Below, in pieces: positions 25,529 to 35,254 of a stretch of 64,000 nucleotides of DNA. The translations under genes and the position numbers were made by a program. Under the pieces are notes generated by a model, which saw only the letters and a program-made list of their open reading frames with translations, searched no databases and was not told where the DNA came from. The stretch's first letter is position 1. Each line of letters begins with the position of its first letter. Origin of the DNA: Haladaptatus pallidirubidus (GTDB taxonomy: Archaea > Halobacteriota > Halobacteria > Halobacteriales > Haladaptataceae); contig NZ_CP085304.1 of assembly GCF_020700235.1 (NCBI RefSeq), positions 1 through 64,000 on the forward strand, given 5' to 3'.

Positions 25529-26710
25529 ATGGCGGAGTTATTGCTGGTCGAAGTTGGGATCGCACTAACGAGTATTGCTTTGGCAGGCGCGCTCGCCCAT
25601 CGCATCGGTCTTTCTGTCATCCCCGCGTACATCATTGTAGGCATTCTGATTGGCCCGAACGAACCATCCTCAATCGCCGGTCTCTCGCTCACGCTTGTCG
25701 AGAATCGGGAGTTTATCGATGTGATTGCGGAACTCGGTATCGTGTTTTTGCTGTTCTTCCTTGGTCTTGAGTTCAGTGTCTCGCAGCTGCTGACCGATCG
25801 GACACGCATCGCCAAAATCGGGAGCGTTGATTTTATCATCAACTTCGGGCTCGGCGTTGGCCTCGGTATTGTGTTCGGCTATTCGCTGTTAGAGACGTTC
25901 TTCATCGCTGGAATCGTCTATATCTCCTCAAGCGCCATCATCACCAAATCACTCATCGACAATGGGTGGATCGCAAATCCGGAAAGCAATCCCATTTTAG
26001 GGACGTTAGTGTTCGAAGATATATTGATTGCAATTTATTTAGCACTCCTGTCTGCAGTGGCGTTAGGAAAAGGATCCCTGGTCGATGTTGCGCTTGCAGT
26101 CGGGTCGGCGTTCGCGTTTCTCGGTGGACTCACACTCATCGCATGGTATGGATCGGCGTATATCGAGCGTGCGTTCAGTGCCGACTCAGACGAGCTATTC
26201 TTACTTCGCATCCTTGGGATCACGACGCTCATCGCCGGGGGCGCACTCGCAACTGGCCTAAGTGAGGCAGTCGCCGCATTCTTTGTCGGCACAGCATTCA
26301 GCAGCACAAACCATACTGAACGCATCGAAAACGTCGTCGCACCAACTCGTGATTTCTTCGCTGCCGTTTTCTTTTTCTCGATTGGTCTTACAACAGATAT
26401 CACACTCATCACTGACGCTGTGTGGTTGTTGTTCGCAGCAATCCTCATAACGACCATTGGGAAGCTCGTCAGTGGCTCACTCGCCGGACAGGTATATCAA
26501 CTCGACCAGCTGCGCTCGATCCGTGTCGGCTTTGGATTAATACCTCGCGGGGAATTCTCGCTTGTGATCGCCGCTCTCGCTACGAGTGTCGGTACGGGGG
26601 CACTCCAATCGGTAATTCCAGCCTTTGCTGTCGGATACGTCTTAGTCATGAGTATCCTTGGCACCGTGCTCATTCAAAACGCTGATTTCGTTTCGCAGCA
26701 CATCACCTGA
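25529..26710 (+). CDS. CPA2 K+(Na+)/H+ antiporter (KhtU/KefB-like)
   Basis: 393 residues and about 12 TM segments. It opens LLLVEVGIALTSIALAGALA and carries GIVFLLFFLGLEFSVSQL, typical of the CPA2 fold, and GFGLIPRGEFSLVIAALATS with the conserved R-G-E-F-S near the ion path. There is no C-terminal RCK domain, in line with a separate KhtT-type subunit encoded just upstream. It exports K+ or Na+ in exchange for protons at the cytoplasmic membrane, relieving overload or pH stress. Confidence 0.9.
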   Translation: MAELLLVEVGIALTSIALAGALAHRIGLSVIPAYIIVGILIGPNEPSSIAGLSLTLVENREFIDVIAELGIVFLLFFLGLEFSVSQLLTDRTRIAKIGSVDFIINFGLGVGLGIVFGYSLLETFFIAGIVYISSSAIITKSLIDNGWIANPESNPILGTLVFEDILIAIYLALLSAVALGKGSLVDVALAVGSAFAFLGGLTLIAWYGSAYIERAFSADSDELFLLRILGITTLIAGGALATGLSEAVAAFFVGTAFSSTNHTERIENVVAPTRDFFAAVFFFSIGLTTDITLITDAVWLLFAAILITTIGKLVSGSLAGQVYQLDQLRSIRVGFGLIPRGEFSLVIAALATSVGTGALQSVIPAFAVGYVLVMSILGTVLIQNADFVSQHIT

Positions 26711-26942
26711 TCTCACAGGAGATATCCTAGCGTGAGGGCTCGTCAATTCCCCGAAAGCAATCCCGATCCACAGGTTACTCGTCTCGGGTCGTGACTCTAT
26801 GGCAGTTCACAAGTGCCTACACTGAGAATATGGGTTTAGGTCAGGTTTCTGCATTCGATTCACCGCTATCCCCGGTAGAGAACCAGCTCAATTCGTGGCA
26901 GTCTATCGTTATCAATCTGGGGGAAACTTCATCGACAATACC

Positions 26943-28439
26943 TCACGCTCGCCAATACGACGGCGTTAATAACACTAAGACGGGAATAATCTCGATTCGC
27001 CCGACCCACATGAGAAAGATCATAACGAGTTTTGTCGACCGGGAAAACGGTTCGTAGCTTTCGAACGGGCCAGCCAATCCGAAGGCAGGCCCAATGTTGA
27101 AGAAGGTAGCAGCAGCGGCGCTCATCGCATCGAATTCGGTGACAGTCACCCGTACTCGTGACGCATCGACCACAACGAAAATCGTCGCGATGAAAAAGAA
27201 CAGAAGACTCACGAGTGTATATGCATAGATATCGCGAATCGTTTCCTCGTTGACGACGTTCCCACTCAGTCGAACCGGTCGGATTGCACTCGGGATAACG
27301 GCCGTAAATAGATCGCGACGGAACGCTTTTAAGACGACGAGCCAGCGTAGCGTTTTGATCGAACACGTCGTACTGCCGGCCATGCCGCCGATAAACATAC
27401 AGACGAACAGGAGGTGCTTCGCTCCTGACGACCAGAGGTTGAAATCCGTACTCGCATACCCTGTCGTCGTAACGATAGAGACTACTTGGAAGAGTGCATG
27501 GCGGGTAATCGCTTCGACGCTCGCATACGGGGTTGTATCAATGATTAATACGCTTCCGACTCCGAGTGTGAAAAACACCAGAATGCCAATGTAGAAGCGA
27601 AACTCGTCACTATTTCGCAACCGATCAAGGTCTCCTTGGAAGACGAAATAGAGGAGGATGAAGCTTGTCGCGCCGACGATCATAAATGGGATGATGGCCC
27701 ATTGGACGGCTGGCGAAAACGCAGCAATGCTTTCTGCTCTTGGTGAGAAGCCACTTGTCGAGATCGTCGTGAACGCATGGGCGACGGCATCATACAGCGT
27801 CATCTCGGGAGCAACACCGATGAGATGGAGTCCGTAGAGAACAGCGACTTGGAGCCCGGTCAATCCAATATATATTTTCCAGAGCAGGGCAGCCGTCTCC
27901 GAGATACGGGGCGTAAGTTTGTTGACATCCTGGGTTTGGGTCTCGGTTTCCATAAGTTGCGCGCCACCCACTGAGAGTTGCGAGAGAACGGCCGTCGCCA
28001 GCACGAGGATACCAAGCCCACCAAGCCACTGGAGGATCGCTCGCCACATGAGGATCGCCCGTGAGTGGAGCTCAAAATCGACGATGACGGTTGCACCCGT
28101 GGTCGTGATTCCACTCATGCTCTCGAAGAGTGCATTTACTGGCCGTGCAAGCGTTCCTTCACCAGCGAGGACGAACGGCACTGCCCCGACGAGAGCAATA
28201 CTCAACCAAGTCAGCGAAACCATTAAAAACGCTTCTCGCACCCGTAGATCACTTTTCTCAGTCAGTTGCTCGAAGCCGAGTCCAAGGCCAGCTGTTCCCA
28301 GCATCGGCAGTATAAATGGAACGATGGCAGTCCCGTCGTACAAGGCGATTCCCAGTGGGAATACCAGCGGTACCCAGAGCCACTTGAGAATCGTTCCAAC
28401 TAAGCGACAGCTGACACGCCAGTCGACTCGAATTCTCAT
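26943..28439 (-). CDS. trkH: TrkH-type K+ uptake membrane subunit
   Basis: 498 residues with four pore repeats of the SKT fold, such as LFESMSGITTTGATVIVDFE (first filter), AFTTISTSGFSP (second), VVSIVTTTGYASTDFNLWSS (third), and a last one around AAAATFFNIGPAFGLAGPFE. GGMAGSTTCSIKTLRWLVVL and MFLMWVGRIEIIPV-like ends are classical. It forms the K+-conducting pore and needs the NAD-binding TrkA subunit encoded directly upstream with an ATGA overlap (28436-28439). Convergent with the KhtU-like antiporter. Confidence 0.93.
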   Translation of the reverse strand: MRIRVDWRVSCRLVGTILKWLWVPLVFPLGIALYDGTAIVPFILPMLGTAGLGLGFEQLTEKSDLRVREAFLMVSLTWLSIALVGAVPFVLAGEGTLARPVNALFESMSGITTTGATVIVDFELHSRAILMWRAILQWLGGLGILVLATAVLSQLSVGGAQLMETETQTQDVNKLTPRISETAALLWKIYIGLTGLQVAVLYGLHLIGVAPEMTLYDAVAHAFTTISTSGFSPRAESIAAFSPAVQWAIIPFMIVGATSFILLYFVFQGDLDRLRNSDEFRFYIGILVFFTLGVGSVLIIDTTPYASVEAITRHALFQVVSIVTTTGYASTDFNLWSSGAKHLLFVCMFIGGMAGSTTCSIKTLRWLVVLKAFRRDLFTAVIPSAIRPVRLSGNVVNEETIRDIYAYTLVSLLFFFIATIFVVVDASRVRVTVTEFDAMSAAAATFFNIGPAFGLAGPFESYEPFSRSTKLVMIFLMWVGRIEIIPVLVLLTPSYWRA

Positions 28440-29773
28440 ACGAGACCCATGACGTCGGGGAGAACATCTGTGGCAAGGAAGAGAACGACGTGATCGCCGG
28501 GTTCGATTATTGTTTCACCACGAGGGATGATGAAATCACGTCTGCGAGTAATGGCACCGATTACGACCTCCGACGGGAAATCGATCATACTCTCGCGGAT
28601 AGGACGACCCGTTAGCGCACTCCCTTCGTCGATCTCGATTTCGAGAACTTCCGCTTGCCGTCCTTCGATGAGTGAGAGATTTTCTATTTGCCCTTCCTGG
28701 GTTAACCGGACAATTTCCTCGGCCGTAGCTTCCCGTGGATTAATTGCCACGTCAACTCCCACTGCTTCGAACAAGTCGGTGTATTCGCCGTCCTCAACGA
28801 TCGCTATCGCTCGTCGGACGCCGATACTCTTGGCGAGCAACGAGACTAAGAGGTTTTTCTCATCACTATCTGTTGTCGCAATGACGGCGGCTGCCCGGTC
28901 AATATGCTCACCGACCAAAAAGTCGACATCCGTTGCGTCATGCTCCATTACGACCGTCTTCTGGAGTTCCTCAGCCAATTGTTGAGCACGATCAGTACTT
29001 TGCTCGATCAACCGCGGACTGAGTCCACGCTCCTCAAGTAATTTCGCGGTATGATAGCCAATATCACTCCCGCCGATGATAACGATTTCTTTGGCGTCTG
29101 CTGACGTTTCAGCAGATGCAACGGCACCAGAAAATTCCTGTATACTGTCTGGGCGGCCAATGATGATGACTTTGTTTCCAGCTTCGATAATAGTCTCACC
29201 GTCAGGGATCACCACATCTCCATTTCGAACAAGCGCAGCGAACGTAAGTGCCTCAAAGCGGTCAGCCTCTTCGACTGTCTGTCCAGCCATGTCGCTCTTG
29301 GGAGAGACCTCGAACTCGGCCATCTGTACCAGTCCACCAGCGAACGGATCGACATCCAGTGCTGCGGGTAGTCCGACCACCCGAACGATATCGTTTGCTG
29401 TCAGAATATTGGTCGATACCATGAAATCAGCACCGAAGGCACCATCCGACCGATCCCACGTTTCAATAAAGTTCGCGTTCCTAACGCGTGCGATAGTGAA
29501 TGAATCACCGAGAGTTTTCGCCGTTCCACAGATGACCAAATTCGTCTCGTCATCGTCTGTACTGGCGATAAGCATGTCCGCTTCGCCGATACCTGCTTCT
29601 CGCAACGTCACGGAGGATGTTCCATCACCCTCTATTGACAAGACATCGTTGGAATACGTGAGTTCATCCACTTTTTCAGGATCGGTATCGATAACGATAA
29701 TTTCGTGACTCTCCGCCAAATTGGCAGCAATATTCGATCCCACCTCGCCAGCACCAGCGATGATTATTCGCAT
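28436..29773 (-). CDS. trkA: TrkA-type NAD-binding K+ uptake regulator
   Basis: 445 residues with the full double-RCK layout. The first Rossmann motif is MRIIIAGAGEVGSNIAANLA, then a TrkA_C domain, then the second Rossmann domain ADAKEIVIIGGSDIGYHTAK and the second TrkA_C (VEILEIEID-like, PSEVVIGAITRRRDFIIPRG). The protein forms the cytoplasmic gating ring of TrkH and responds to NADH or ATP. First gene of the trkA-trkH operon. Confidence 0.93.
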   Translation of the reverse strand: MRIIIAGAGEVGSNIAANLAESHEIIVIDTDPEKVDELTYSNDVLSIEGDGTSSVTLREAGIGEADMLIASTDDDETNLVICGTAKTLGDSFTIARVRNANFIETWDRSDGAFGADFMVSTNILTANDIVRVVGLPAALDVDPFAGGLVQMAEFEVSPKSDMAGQTVEEADRFEALTFAALVRNGDVVIPDGETIIEAGNKVIIIGRPDSIQEFSGAVASAETSADAKEIVIIGGSDIGYHTAKLLEERGLSPRLIEQSTDRAQQLAEELQKTVVMEHDATDVDFLVGEHIDRAAAVIATTDSDEKNLLVSLLAKSIGVRRAIAIVEDGEYTDLFEAVGVDVAINPREATAEEIVRLTQEGQIENLSLIEGRQAEVLEIEIDEGSALTGRPIRESMIDFPSEVVIGAITRRRDFIIPRGETIIEPGDHVVLFLATDVLPDVMGLV

Positions 29774-29995
29774 TGATTCCCCCTCAAAGCACTCCTCATG
29801 AAGAACTAACGGGTAAGCACTACTAAAAGGCCATTATTATCATATATTTGAATGAAAGTTGTTGGATTTGGACGATTATCATTGACTCGAATCCCGCTAT
29901 TGTATACGAATGAATGCAATTGGAAATTTTCTAACATGATAGGGCGAATCCCTCAAAAATACCTCCTGGGGTACTTGACGTGCTTCCAATGCGCC

Positions 29996-30271
29996 TTAGA
30001 TAATGCTAAGAAGAAGAGCGATTGCAGTGAAAAGTGTCTCCCGGAGTAGCGCGCCACCGAAACCGAGATTGATGAAACTCATTAGGATCGCAAACTGTGA
30101 TTTCTCGTCCTCGAATCCAACGAGAAAATGGTACAGAAGGAGTGAGCTATTACTTTGGACGATAAATAGACCAATCACAGCACTGCCGATAGTAAAGATG
30201 GGATCAGCTTCGAGCGAGAGAAACGGGTATGGTGTGTTGAACCACCCCAGTATGTCTGTGGCCATACCCAT
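29996..30271 (-). CDS. Hypothetical membrane protein
   Basis: 91 residues from ATG 30271 (TTG 30292 upstream is possible). Three hydrophobic segments: PIFTIGSAVIGLFIVQSNSS, LLLYHFLVGFEDE region, and LRETLFTAIALLLSII at the end. The region is A+T rich. No family recognised; the frame could be the tail of a longer gene since no ATG lies nearer to a promoter. Confidence 0.35.
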   Translation of the reverse strand: MGMATDILGWFNTPYPFLSLEADPIFTIGSAVIGLFIVQSNSSLLLYHFLVGFEDEKSQFAILMSFINLGFGGALLRETLFTAIALLLSII

Positions 30272-30591
30272 GACGATGTAAAGACCGATCAAGCCTCCAG
30301 CATGAGCGCACCGCGAATACCAACATGGACGGAAGTTTTGAGGAATTTCTCAAGCAACGTAGCTGTCACGACTATTCTTGATCGAGATGGCTCCATTTCT
30401 GATGGTATCGGCTTTCTCCTCAATCAATAACTATCTTCTTGAGGCATTTAATCCACACCGTTTAGAGGCGCACGTCCCATTGATTCGGATATAGTATCAC
30501 TAACTCTCGGGAATTCAAACTTCGGTGATGAAAATGTAGAAAATCCGCGAGGGCGTGTGCTTCAAATACTGCCCCAACAAATTAGCAGACA

Positions 30592-30873
30592 GTGAGTTTC
30601 GAGACGATCTATCTGAGCATCGAAAAAGAAGCCGCCCACGAAATTGTCTCACAGTCTGTCGATGGTATTCAATCAAAAACGGTGGACGGATCGATCGAAT
30701 ATCGAGATATGGGTGGCATGTTGCTTGCTGTACTGTCCGATGCGGCGTCCAAACGTAGTGCAAAAGCAAAGCTTCGCTATCAGACGTCTGTACTCATGCC
30801 GCTCCTTGCTCATAACCGGGTAAAAGCACGCGAAATTCGCGATTCGGTCGCAGAGTACCACTTTTCCAAGTGA
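30592..30873 (+). CDS. Conserved hypothetical protein
   Basis: 93 residues, GTG start at 30592. MSFETIYLSIEKEAAHEIVS then IEYRDMGGMLLAVLSDAASK and YQTSVLMPLLAHNRVKAREI. Good haloarchaeal codon pattern despite A+T-rich surroundings. No motif points to a function. Confidence 0.5.
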   Translation: MSFETIYLSIEKEAAHEIVSQSVDGIQSKTVDGSIEYRDMGGMLLAVLSDAASKRSAKAKLRYQTSVLMPLLAHNRVKAREIRDSVAEYHFSK

Positions 30874-31394
30874 ACTTTGCTATCCTACGATACCGATTCT
30901 ACAGGCGGAGCAGGCCGCGTGCTCGGGGCGTGACCCCCAGGCGGTTTACACCCAGTCCTGATGGTCAACACTGAGGATATTGGTGGGTGTACTGACCTTA
31001 GTTACGGGTCATCAACGAAGAGATTGATTATCGTGTTTGCTTGTTTGACAGTCACTCCCGATAAAAGTCGGATACGCATATGGAACGGCTGTCGGATGAT
31101 CTATCAAACATTTGTATTAGGCTTCGGTTTTCTTTCCAGCGCGATTGGCGCCGGATGACATGGTGATAAACATGCACTACGAGCCGCACATCGATCGATT
31201 CGGGGCCCGGGGTCAGTGCACTTCCGCTTATGGATTTCATGAGTAGTGATTTTTAGGCCAATTAGCCACTAATAGCTCAACCAGCCACCAATTGACATCA
31301 TTCCAAGAAGACTAGTGAGCGGAGAATAGTATTAACATAACTTCTGATTCTGGACGAAAATTCCGAAATATTTCTTCTGAATGATAGTAATGCC
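30874..31394. other. Gene-free stretch
   Basis: About 520 bp with no supported gene on either strand; the short frames present look random. I see no tRNA or clear repeat here. Confidence 0.4.
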
Positions 31395-31619
31395 TCAATC
31401 AAGAAGATCAAACAGGAAGAATCCAAAATACAGAACACCTATCGGAAATACAGTATTCAGAAAATAGTTTAAGAAATCCGAATTCTCGAACGATCGAAGA
31501 ATCAAATATCTTAGGGTTACTCCAATAAATATAAATATAGGTGCTAAGACTATAATTTGAAGTCGATCGCTTCTGTTTTTAGAACCTCTAAATATGAAGA
31601 TCCTGTCTTTAATCGACAT
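31395..31619 (-). CDS. Small A+T-rich membrane protein (weak)
   Basis: 74 residues from ATG 31619 (MSIKDRIFIFRGSKNRSDRL). Two hydrophobic segments: QIIVLAPIFIFIGVTLRYLI and YFLNTVFPIGVLYFGFFLFD. Codon use is very A+T rich and unlike the neighbours, which suggests a foreign or viral origin. Unknown function. Confidence 0.4.
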   Translation of the reverse strand: MSIKDRIFIFRGSKNRSDRLQIIVLAPIFIFIGVTLRYLILRSFENSDFLNYFLNTVFPIGVLYFGFFLFDLLD

Positions 31620-31642
31620 ACAGTTCATTTGATGCCAGTACA

Positions 31643-31831
31643 AATAAATCCGGCACACTGCGTCAACTGGTCGGCATTCAAGGTCAACAAGAAGACTTTC
31701 ATGCTGCCATTCGTTTCGCCCGCAGCCAAGACTCCATCGACCCAGACAAACTACGTGTAATCTACGCCCAAGAACAGTTTACCTTGTCCGACGATAAACT
31801 CGACATCATCCTCAATCTCGTCGCGAAGTAA
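31643..31831 (+). pseudogene. Fragment of an alpha/beta hydrolase gene
   Basis: The frame reads LRQLVGIQGQQEDFHAAIRF then ARSQDSIDPDKLRVI. I/V-x-x-Q-x-x-D-x-x-A-A-I-x-F-A-R-S-x-x-x-I-D-P-D-x-(I/L) is the segment just before the nucleophile elbow of haloarchaeal S15/alpha-beta hydrolases. The following G-x-S-x-G elbow is missing; instead the frame runs into YAQEQFTLSDDKLDIILNLV and stops. Both ends are missing. Confidence 0.5.
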
Positions 31832-32185
31832 TAAACGAGACAGAAGCTGGGTTCACTTGAGTGAATATGACCAATGTGAATCTTTTCGAATGTTCAACCG
31901 CTACTTGTACCATTCCACTGATGATCGTACAGAGGAGTGAAACTGATAGTCTCACGGAGAGAATTATTCGCTATGTTGAGTGCCTGGTCAGCGACCCCAT
32001 TGAAAGGGCGAGCAGGACAAGCGTTTCTTTTCCTCCTCTATTTGGTACGCTGGCTCGTCGACAAAGGACAGTGAAAGCTCTTTGCCGTAGTTGGTTGGCT
32101 TATCGTCAGTATTTGTGTCCGTTCCGGAGTCAGTGTTGGTAATGAAGGAATCATCCTTATAGTGGTTGCTGTAGACGTTTAGAAC

Positions 32186-32608
32186 ATGTACGAGTCAGTG
32201 TTGTTTCCGACTGATGGGAGTGAAACAGCGACACAGGCACGTGAACATGCCTTCTCGCATGCGGCGGCTTACGATGCGTCGTTCCACATCTTATCTGTTA
32301 CCGATACGCGATTTTATACTACAAGTGGAGAAGAATTTGAGCGAGAAACAGTCAAGAGTGAACAAGTCCTCAATGAGACAACTGCAGCAGCACCGGAAGG
32401 AATCACTGTATCAGCGGTGGTTCGTGATGGCAATCCTGCTGATGAAATTGTGAGCTATGCAGATAAGCAAGAGATTGATCTGATTATTATGGCAACACAT
32501 GGTCGCAAAGGCGTTGATCGGTTTTTACATGGGAGTATCACGGAAACAGTGCTGCGGACGGCGGAACAACCAGTTCTTGCAGTTCGCGTCCAAAATTCAT
32601 CTGAGTAA
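32186..32608 (+). CDS. UspA-family stress protein
   Basis: 140 residues. MYESVLFPTDGSETATQARE (strand 1 and ATP loop), DLIIMATHGRKGVDRFLHGS (the G-x2-G-x9-G-S nucleotide motif) and EQPVLAVRV at the end. Canonical ATP-binding universal stress protein. ATG at 32186; single-gene transcription unit. One of three free-standing usp genes in the window besides the permease-linked one. Confidence 0.9.
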   Translation: MYESVLFPTDGSETATQAREHAFSHAAAYDASFHILSVTDTRFYTTSGEEFERETVKSEQVLNETTAAAPEGITVSAVVRDGNPADEIVSYADKQEIDLIIMATHGRKGVDRFLHGSITETVLRTAEQPVLAVRVQNSSE

Positions 32609-32873
32609 ATTTTGACAGTTGACAACTGAGGTCCTTTCAACGTGATATACGGGATGCATAGGTTTGCTGAAGGTCATCAAGCAATGGTTTGAGATCGACC
32701 GCCATCTCGTTGAATTAATACATCATTAATGAATTAGTCGAAAGGAAAACACCACACTTGTCCACAAGCGCGCGAACTAGAAAGTATGAAAATAATAACA
32801 AATTAAAATCCACCATATTTGAGGTTTTAAACCCGTAATCGCCCAGTAGCTATTTTTTGCGCGATACTAACAT

Positions 32874-33335
32874 ATGGGCACAATGTATGACCGAATCCTC
32901 CTCCCAACGGACGGAAGCGACGGAACGAAAACTGCCGTAGAGCAGGCGATCATACACGCGAAAACGTACGATGCCGAGTTGCACATTCTCCACGTGATCG
33001 ACCAATCAGCGGTCGAACTCACCACTCCAGCCGCCGAAGGCATGCCGATGGACGTCATCCATGACCAACTTGATGAACAAGGTCAATCACTTGTTGAAGA
33101 GGTTGCAGCACAGGCGACAGCAGCGAGCGTACCAACGACCACAGAAATCGTTGAATATGGCCAACCTCACAAAGAAATCCAAACATATGCAAACGAACAG
33201 GGGGTTGATCTCGTTGTTCTCGGTACACATGGACGGTCTGGTCTCAACCGCCATCTGCTAGGGAGCGTAGCTGAAAAAGTTATTCGGAGTGCAGAGGTGC
33301 CCGTGCTAGCGGTCCAACTTGAGACTGACGAATAA
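32874..33335 (+). CDS. UspA-family stress protein
   Basis: 153 residues; the core starts MYDRILLPTDGSDGTKTAVE at ATG 32883, three codons after ATG 32874. DLVVLGTHGRSGLNRHLLGS is the nucleotide-binding signature, and VPVLAVQLE ends the fold. Paralogue of 32186 with its own A+T-rich promoter region upstream. Confidence 0.9.
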   Translation: MGTMYDRILLPTDGSDGTKTAVEQAIIHAKTYDAELHILHVIDQSAVELTTPAAEGMPMDVIHDQLDEQGQSLVEEVAAQATAASVPTTTEIVEYGQPHKEIQTYANEQGVDLVVLGTHGRSGLNRHLLGSVAEKVIRSAEVPVLAVQLETDE

Positions 33336-33346
33336 GACTATCGCTA

Positions 33347-33628
33347 CTAGCCGTCATCGATTGGCGTAAGTTCAATCGTTCGGTCACTTAAGACCGTAAC
33401 GTGATAGCCACAATAGTCGAACGTTACTTTTCCGCGTCGCTCGGTGGGGCTGGATGTTGAATTGAACACTGCATTGAGCGCGTCGGGATCGATCGTATTG
33501 TACAATGGCTCACAATCAGTTATAGTGTCGGTTCGTGCAGCGATCGCATTGCGAACCTTGACACCAAGTGAGGTAGCGGTATCGGTACAACAGGTATCGG
33601 CGGTCGCGTTTGTGGTTGTTTCAGTCAT
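33347..33628 (-). CDS. HalOD1 output-domain protein
   Basis: 93 residues. The pattern EPLYNTIDPDALNAVFN (L-Y-x-x-I-D-P-D-A-L) and GKVTFDYCGYHVTVLSDRTI is the haloarchaeal HalOD1 domain. These small proteins occur alone or attached to response regulators; function unproven. Converges on the usp gene with 11 bp between stops. A second, longer HalOD1 gene is at 44341. Confidence 0.8.
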   Translation of the reverse strand: MTETTTNATADTCCTDTATSLGVKVRNAIAARTDTITDCEPLYNTIDPDALNAVFNSTSSPTERRGKVTFDYCGYHVTVLSDRTIELTPIDDG

Positions 33629-34055
33629 TGTGTGTTCTCTTGGAAGCCAGAGTGAATCGGAAGGATGTTTCGCTCCAATTACGTCGCTGTCGATTCGGTA
33701 GCCACTTCATCCCAGTTAATAGCGTTAATTATAAAGAAGCTCTGATCTCTGGAATAGAACTATTGATCACTATGTTTTCTCCGGAGATTGTATGCTAGAT
33801 TATTAATAAAGAACTCACTAGTGATTCTGTTCGGCCAATACCAGTCTCACTTGGGCGCCAAAAGATTATGCATAGTAATAGTCAATAGGCCTATGGCACT
33901 GATAAGAGAATAATTATTTAATCTAATCTTATTACTTGAACTACTTAACTTGGTCTTAGCGGGGATAAGCAGATGAGACCGTAGAATTACAGTCGAAGCA
34001 AAAGAGCAACGGGCTCCAAACTGACAGCAACTATCACGGCTAAGCGGGTAATTAA
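33629..34055. other. A+T-rich gene-free stretch
   Basis: About 430 bp with no credible reading frame. Several A/T blocks (for example near 33908 AATAATTATTTAATC) resemble a promoter-rich or curved region; nothing more can be supported. Confidence 0.4.
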
Positions 34056-34307
34056 TTATTCTCGATTCAATTCTTCGAGTGCCTGGCTCCGAACTTCATC
34101 TGCGGACCCGAACGTTTCGTCGTCAACTGAACGGAGCACTTCTCCAAGAGATTTCGTACCATCGACCGATTGGACTTCGTAATCACCATACGTTGCAATC
34201 AGCTCGTCTGCCGTCACGGGGAAATCCTCGACTTCGAGAAGCGTATCAAAGTCGCCAAGTTCGCCGCCTTTTGCTCGCTCCTCATTTGACGGTCGATCAT
34301 CGGACAT
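34056..34307 (-). CDS. DUF5789 family protein
   Basis: 83 residues: MSDDRPSNEERAKGGELGDF then FPVTADELIATYGDYEVQSV and DGTKSLGEVLRSVDDETFGS. This matches the DUF5789 pattern (FP-x-x-x-x-E-L-I-x-x-Y-G-D-x-E-V/L), a ubiquitous haloarchaeal family of unknown role. Monocistronic. Confidence 0.8.
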   Translation of the reverse strand: MSDDRPSNEERAKGGELGDFDTLLEVEDFPVTADELIATYGDYEVQSVDGTKSLGEVLRSVDDETFGSADEVRSQALEELNRE

Positions 34308-34666
34308 AGATCGGTTGTAGCCTCCCCGGTCAAAATAAACTGTCGGCTGCTCAGTGCATTGGAAAGTGTTCTAGGCTGATCGTGGAATGGGAAGGTACGC
34401 CGAGCGAGTCGATGACTACAGCCGTTCACTTCCGGCGTTTGGGCTTCCTCTGGGTGAACCAGCAGAGATCAACGCTGGGCAGTAGAGAGTCAGTGGATAC
34501 AGTAGTGACCCCTACTTTGCTGTCGAATATCTCCGATGGCGGCGACCGGCCAGTTCCACTGCCGCATTAAGGTTAGGCGGCAGAAAATCGGATTCATGCT
34601 GGATAGAGAGCGTATATTCAGCAGAAACTCTCTCCTCAGTACTAGTTCGAAAAAGTACTTCCCAGA
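34308..34666. other. Gene-free stretch
   Basis: No supported gene on either strand in about 360 bp. Confidence 0.35.
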
Positions 34667-34855
34667 TCACCGGTCGGGCAGGTTTACACGAATCGACTTA
34701 TAGAGGGCCGGTTCTAACCCGCTGTCCCGGTACCCTGCGGCGAGATTGACGTCTACGGCCCAGAACCGGTCCTCGTCATCTTTGACGAAGTCGATCCCGA
34801 CGCCGCGAAGATCGAGTCGGGTGACGAGGCGGCGAAGACAGTAAGGAGACGTCAC
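34667..34855 (-). pseudogene. C-terminal fragment of an ATP-grasp gene
   Basis: The frame YCLRRLVTRLDLRGVGIDFV then KDDEDRFWAVDVNLAAGYRD ends at 34667. L-x-G-V/I-D-F-V-x-D-x-x-x-x-x-W-A-V-D-V-N is the metal-binding end of ATP-grasp (RimK-like) proteins. About four fifths of the gene is missing. Confidence 0.55.
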
Positions 34856-35230
34856 TACTCACACGTGCAAAGTCGTGGATGTTCGGTCGATCAGAAGAAA
34901 ATGCAGATTGACCAAACAAGATTAGCGATTGATTTGCTTTTGGACGACAGCAACGAATGCCTCTCCATGGGATTTCTTCGCAGGATATTCGTCGTCTATC
35001 CCCGTGCCCTGAAGGCGGATTTTGCTCTTTCAAATTCTCGTGCTAAACTGGATACTCGAAATATCGTTGAGTCTGTAGTCTTCTGACGCCCTCCACATGA
35101 GCCCCTTCTTCACTGAAAAGACACGCTCATCGGTTACTACGAGTTTCTTGTTATGTTTTGATCGGACACGCCCCTCTCGGCAGTCAATCGCTATTAACTG
35201 TGAGAAGTGTGTTTTGAACGATGGTCACGT
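34856..35230. other. Stretch between ATP-grasp fragment and origin region
   Basis: About 375 bp. A + strand frame at 34865-35086 (73 codons) lacks haloarchaeal character and is not supported. The 3' end is the approach to the origin box at 35231. Confidence 0.35.
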
Positions 35231-35254
35231 GGGAGGGGGGTTGTCCTAAGATAA
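35231..35254 (+). repeat. Origin box A (perfect inverse of 36850-36873)
   Basis: A G-tract followed by TTGTCCTAAGATAA, 24 bp. It is repeated exactly, in inverse orientation, at 36850-36873, so the pair brackets the orc1/cdc6 gene. This copy overlaps the gene's stop codon. G-tract plus conserved core is the usual form of a haloarchaeal origin recognition box. Confidence 0.75.
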
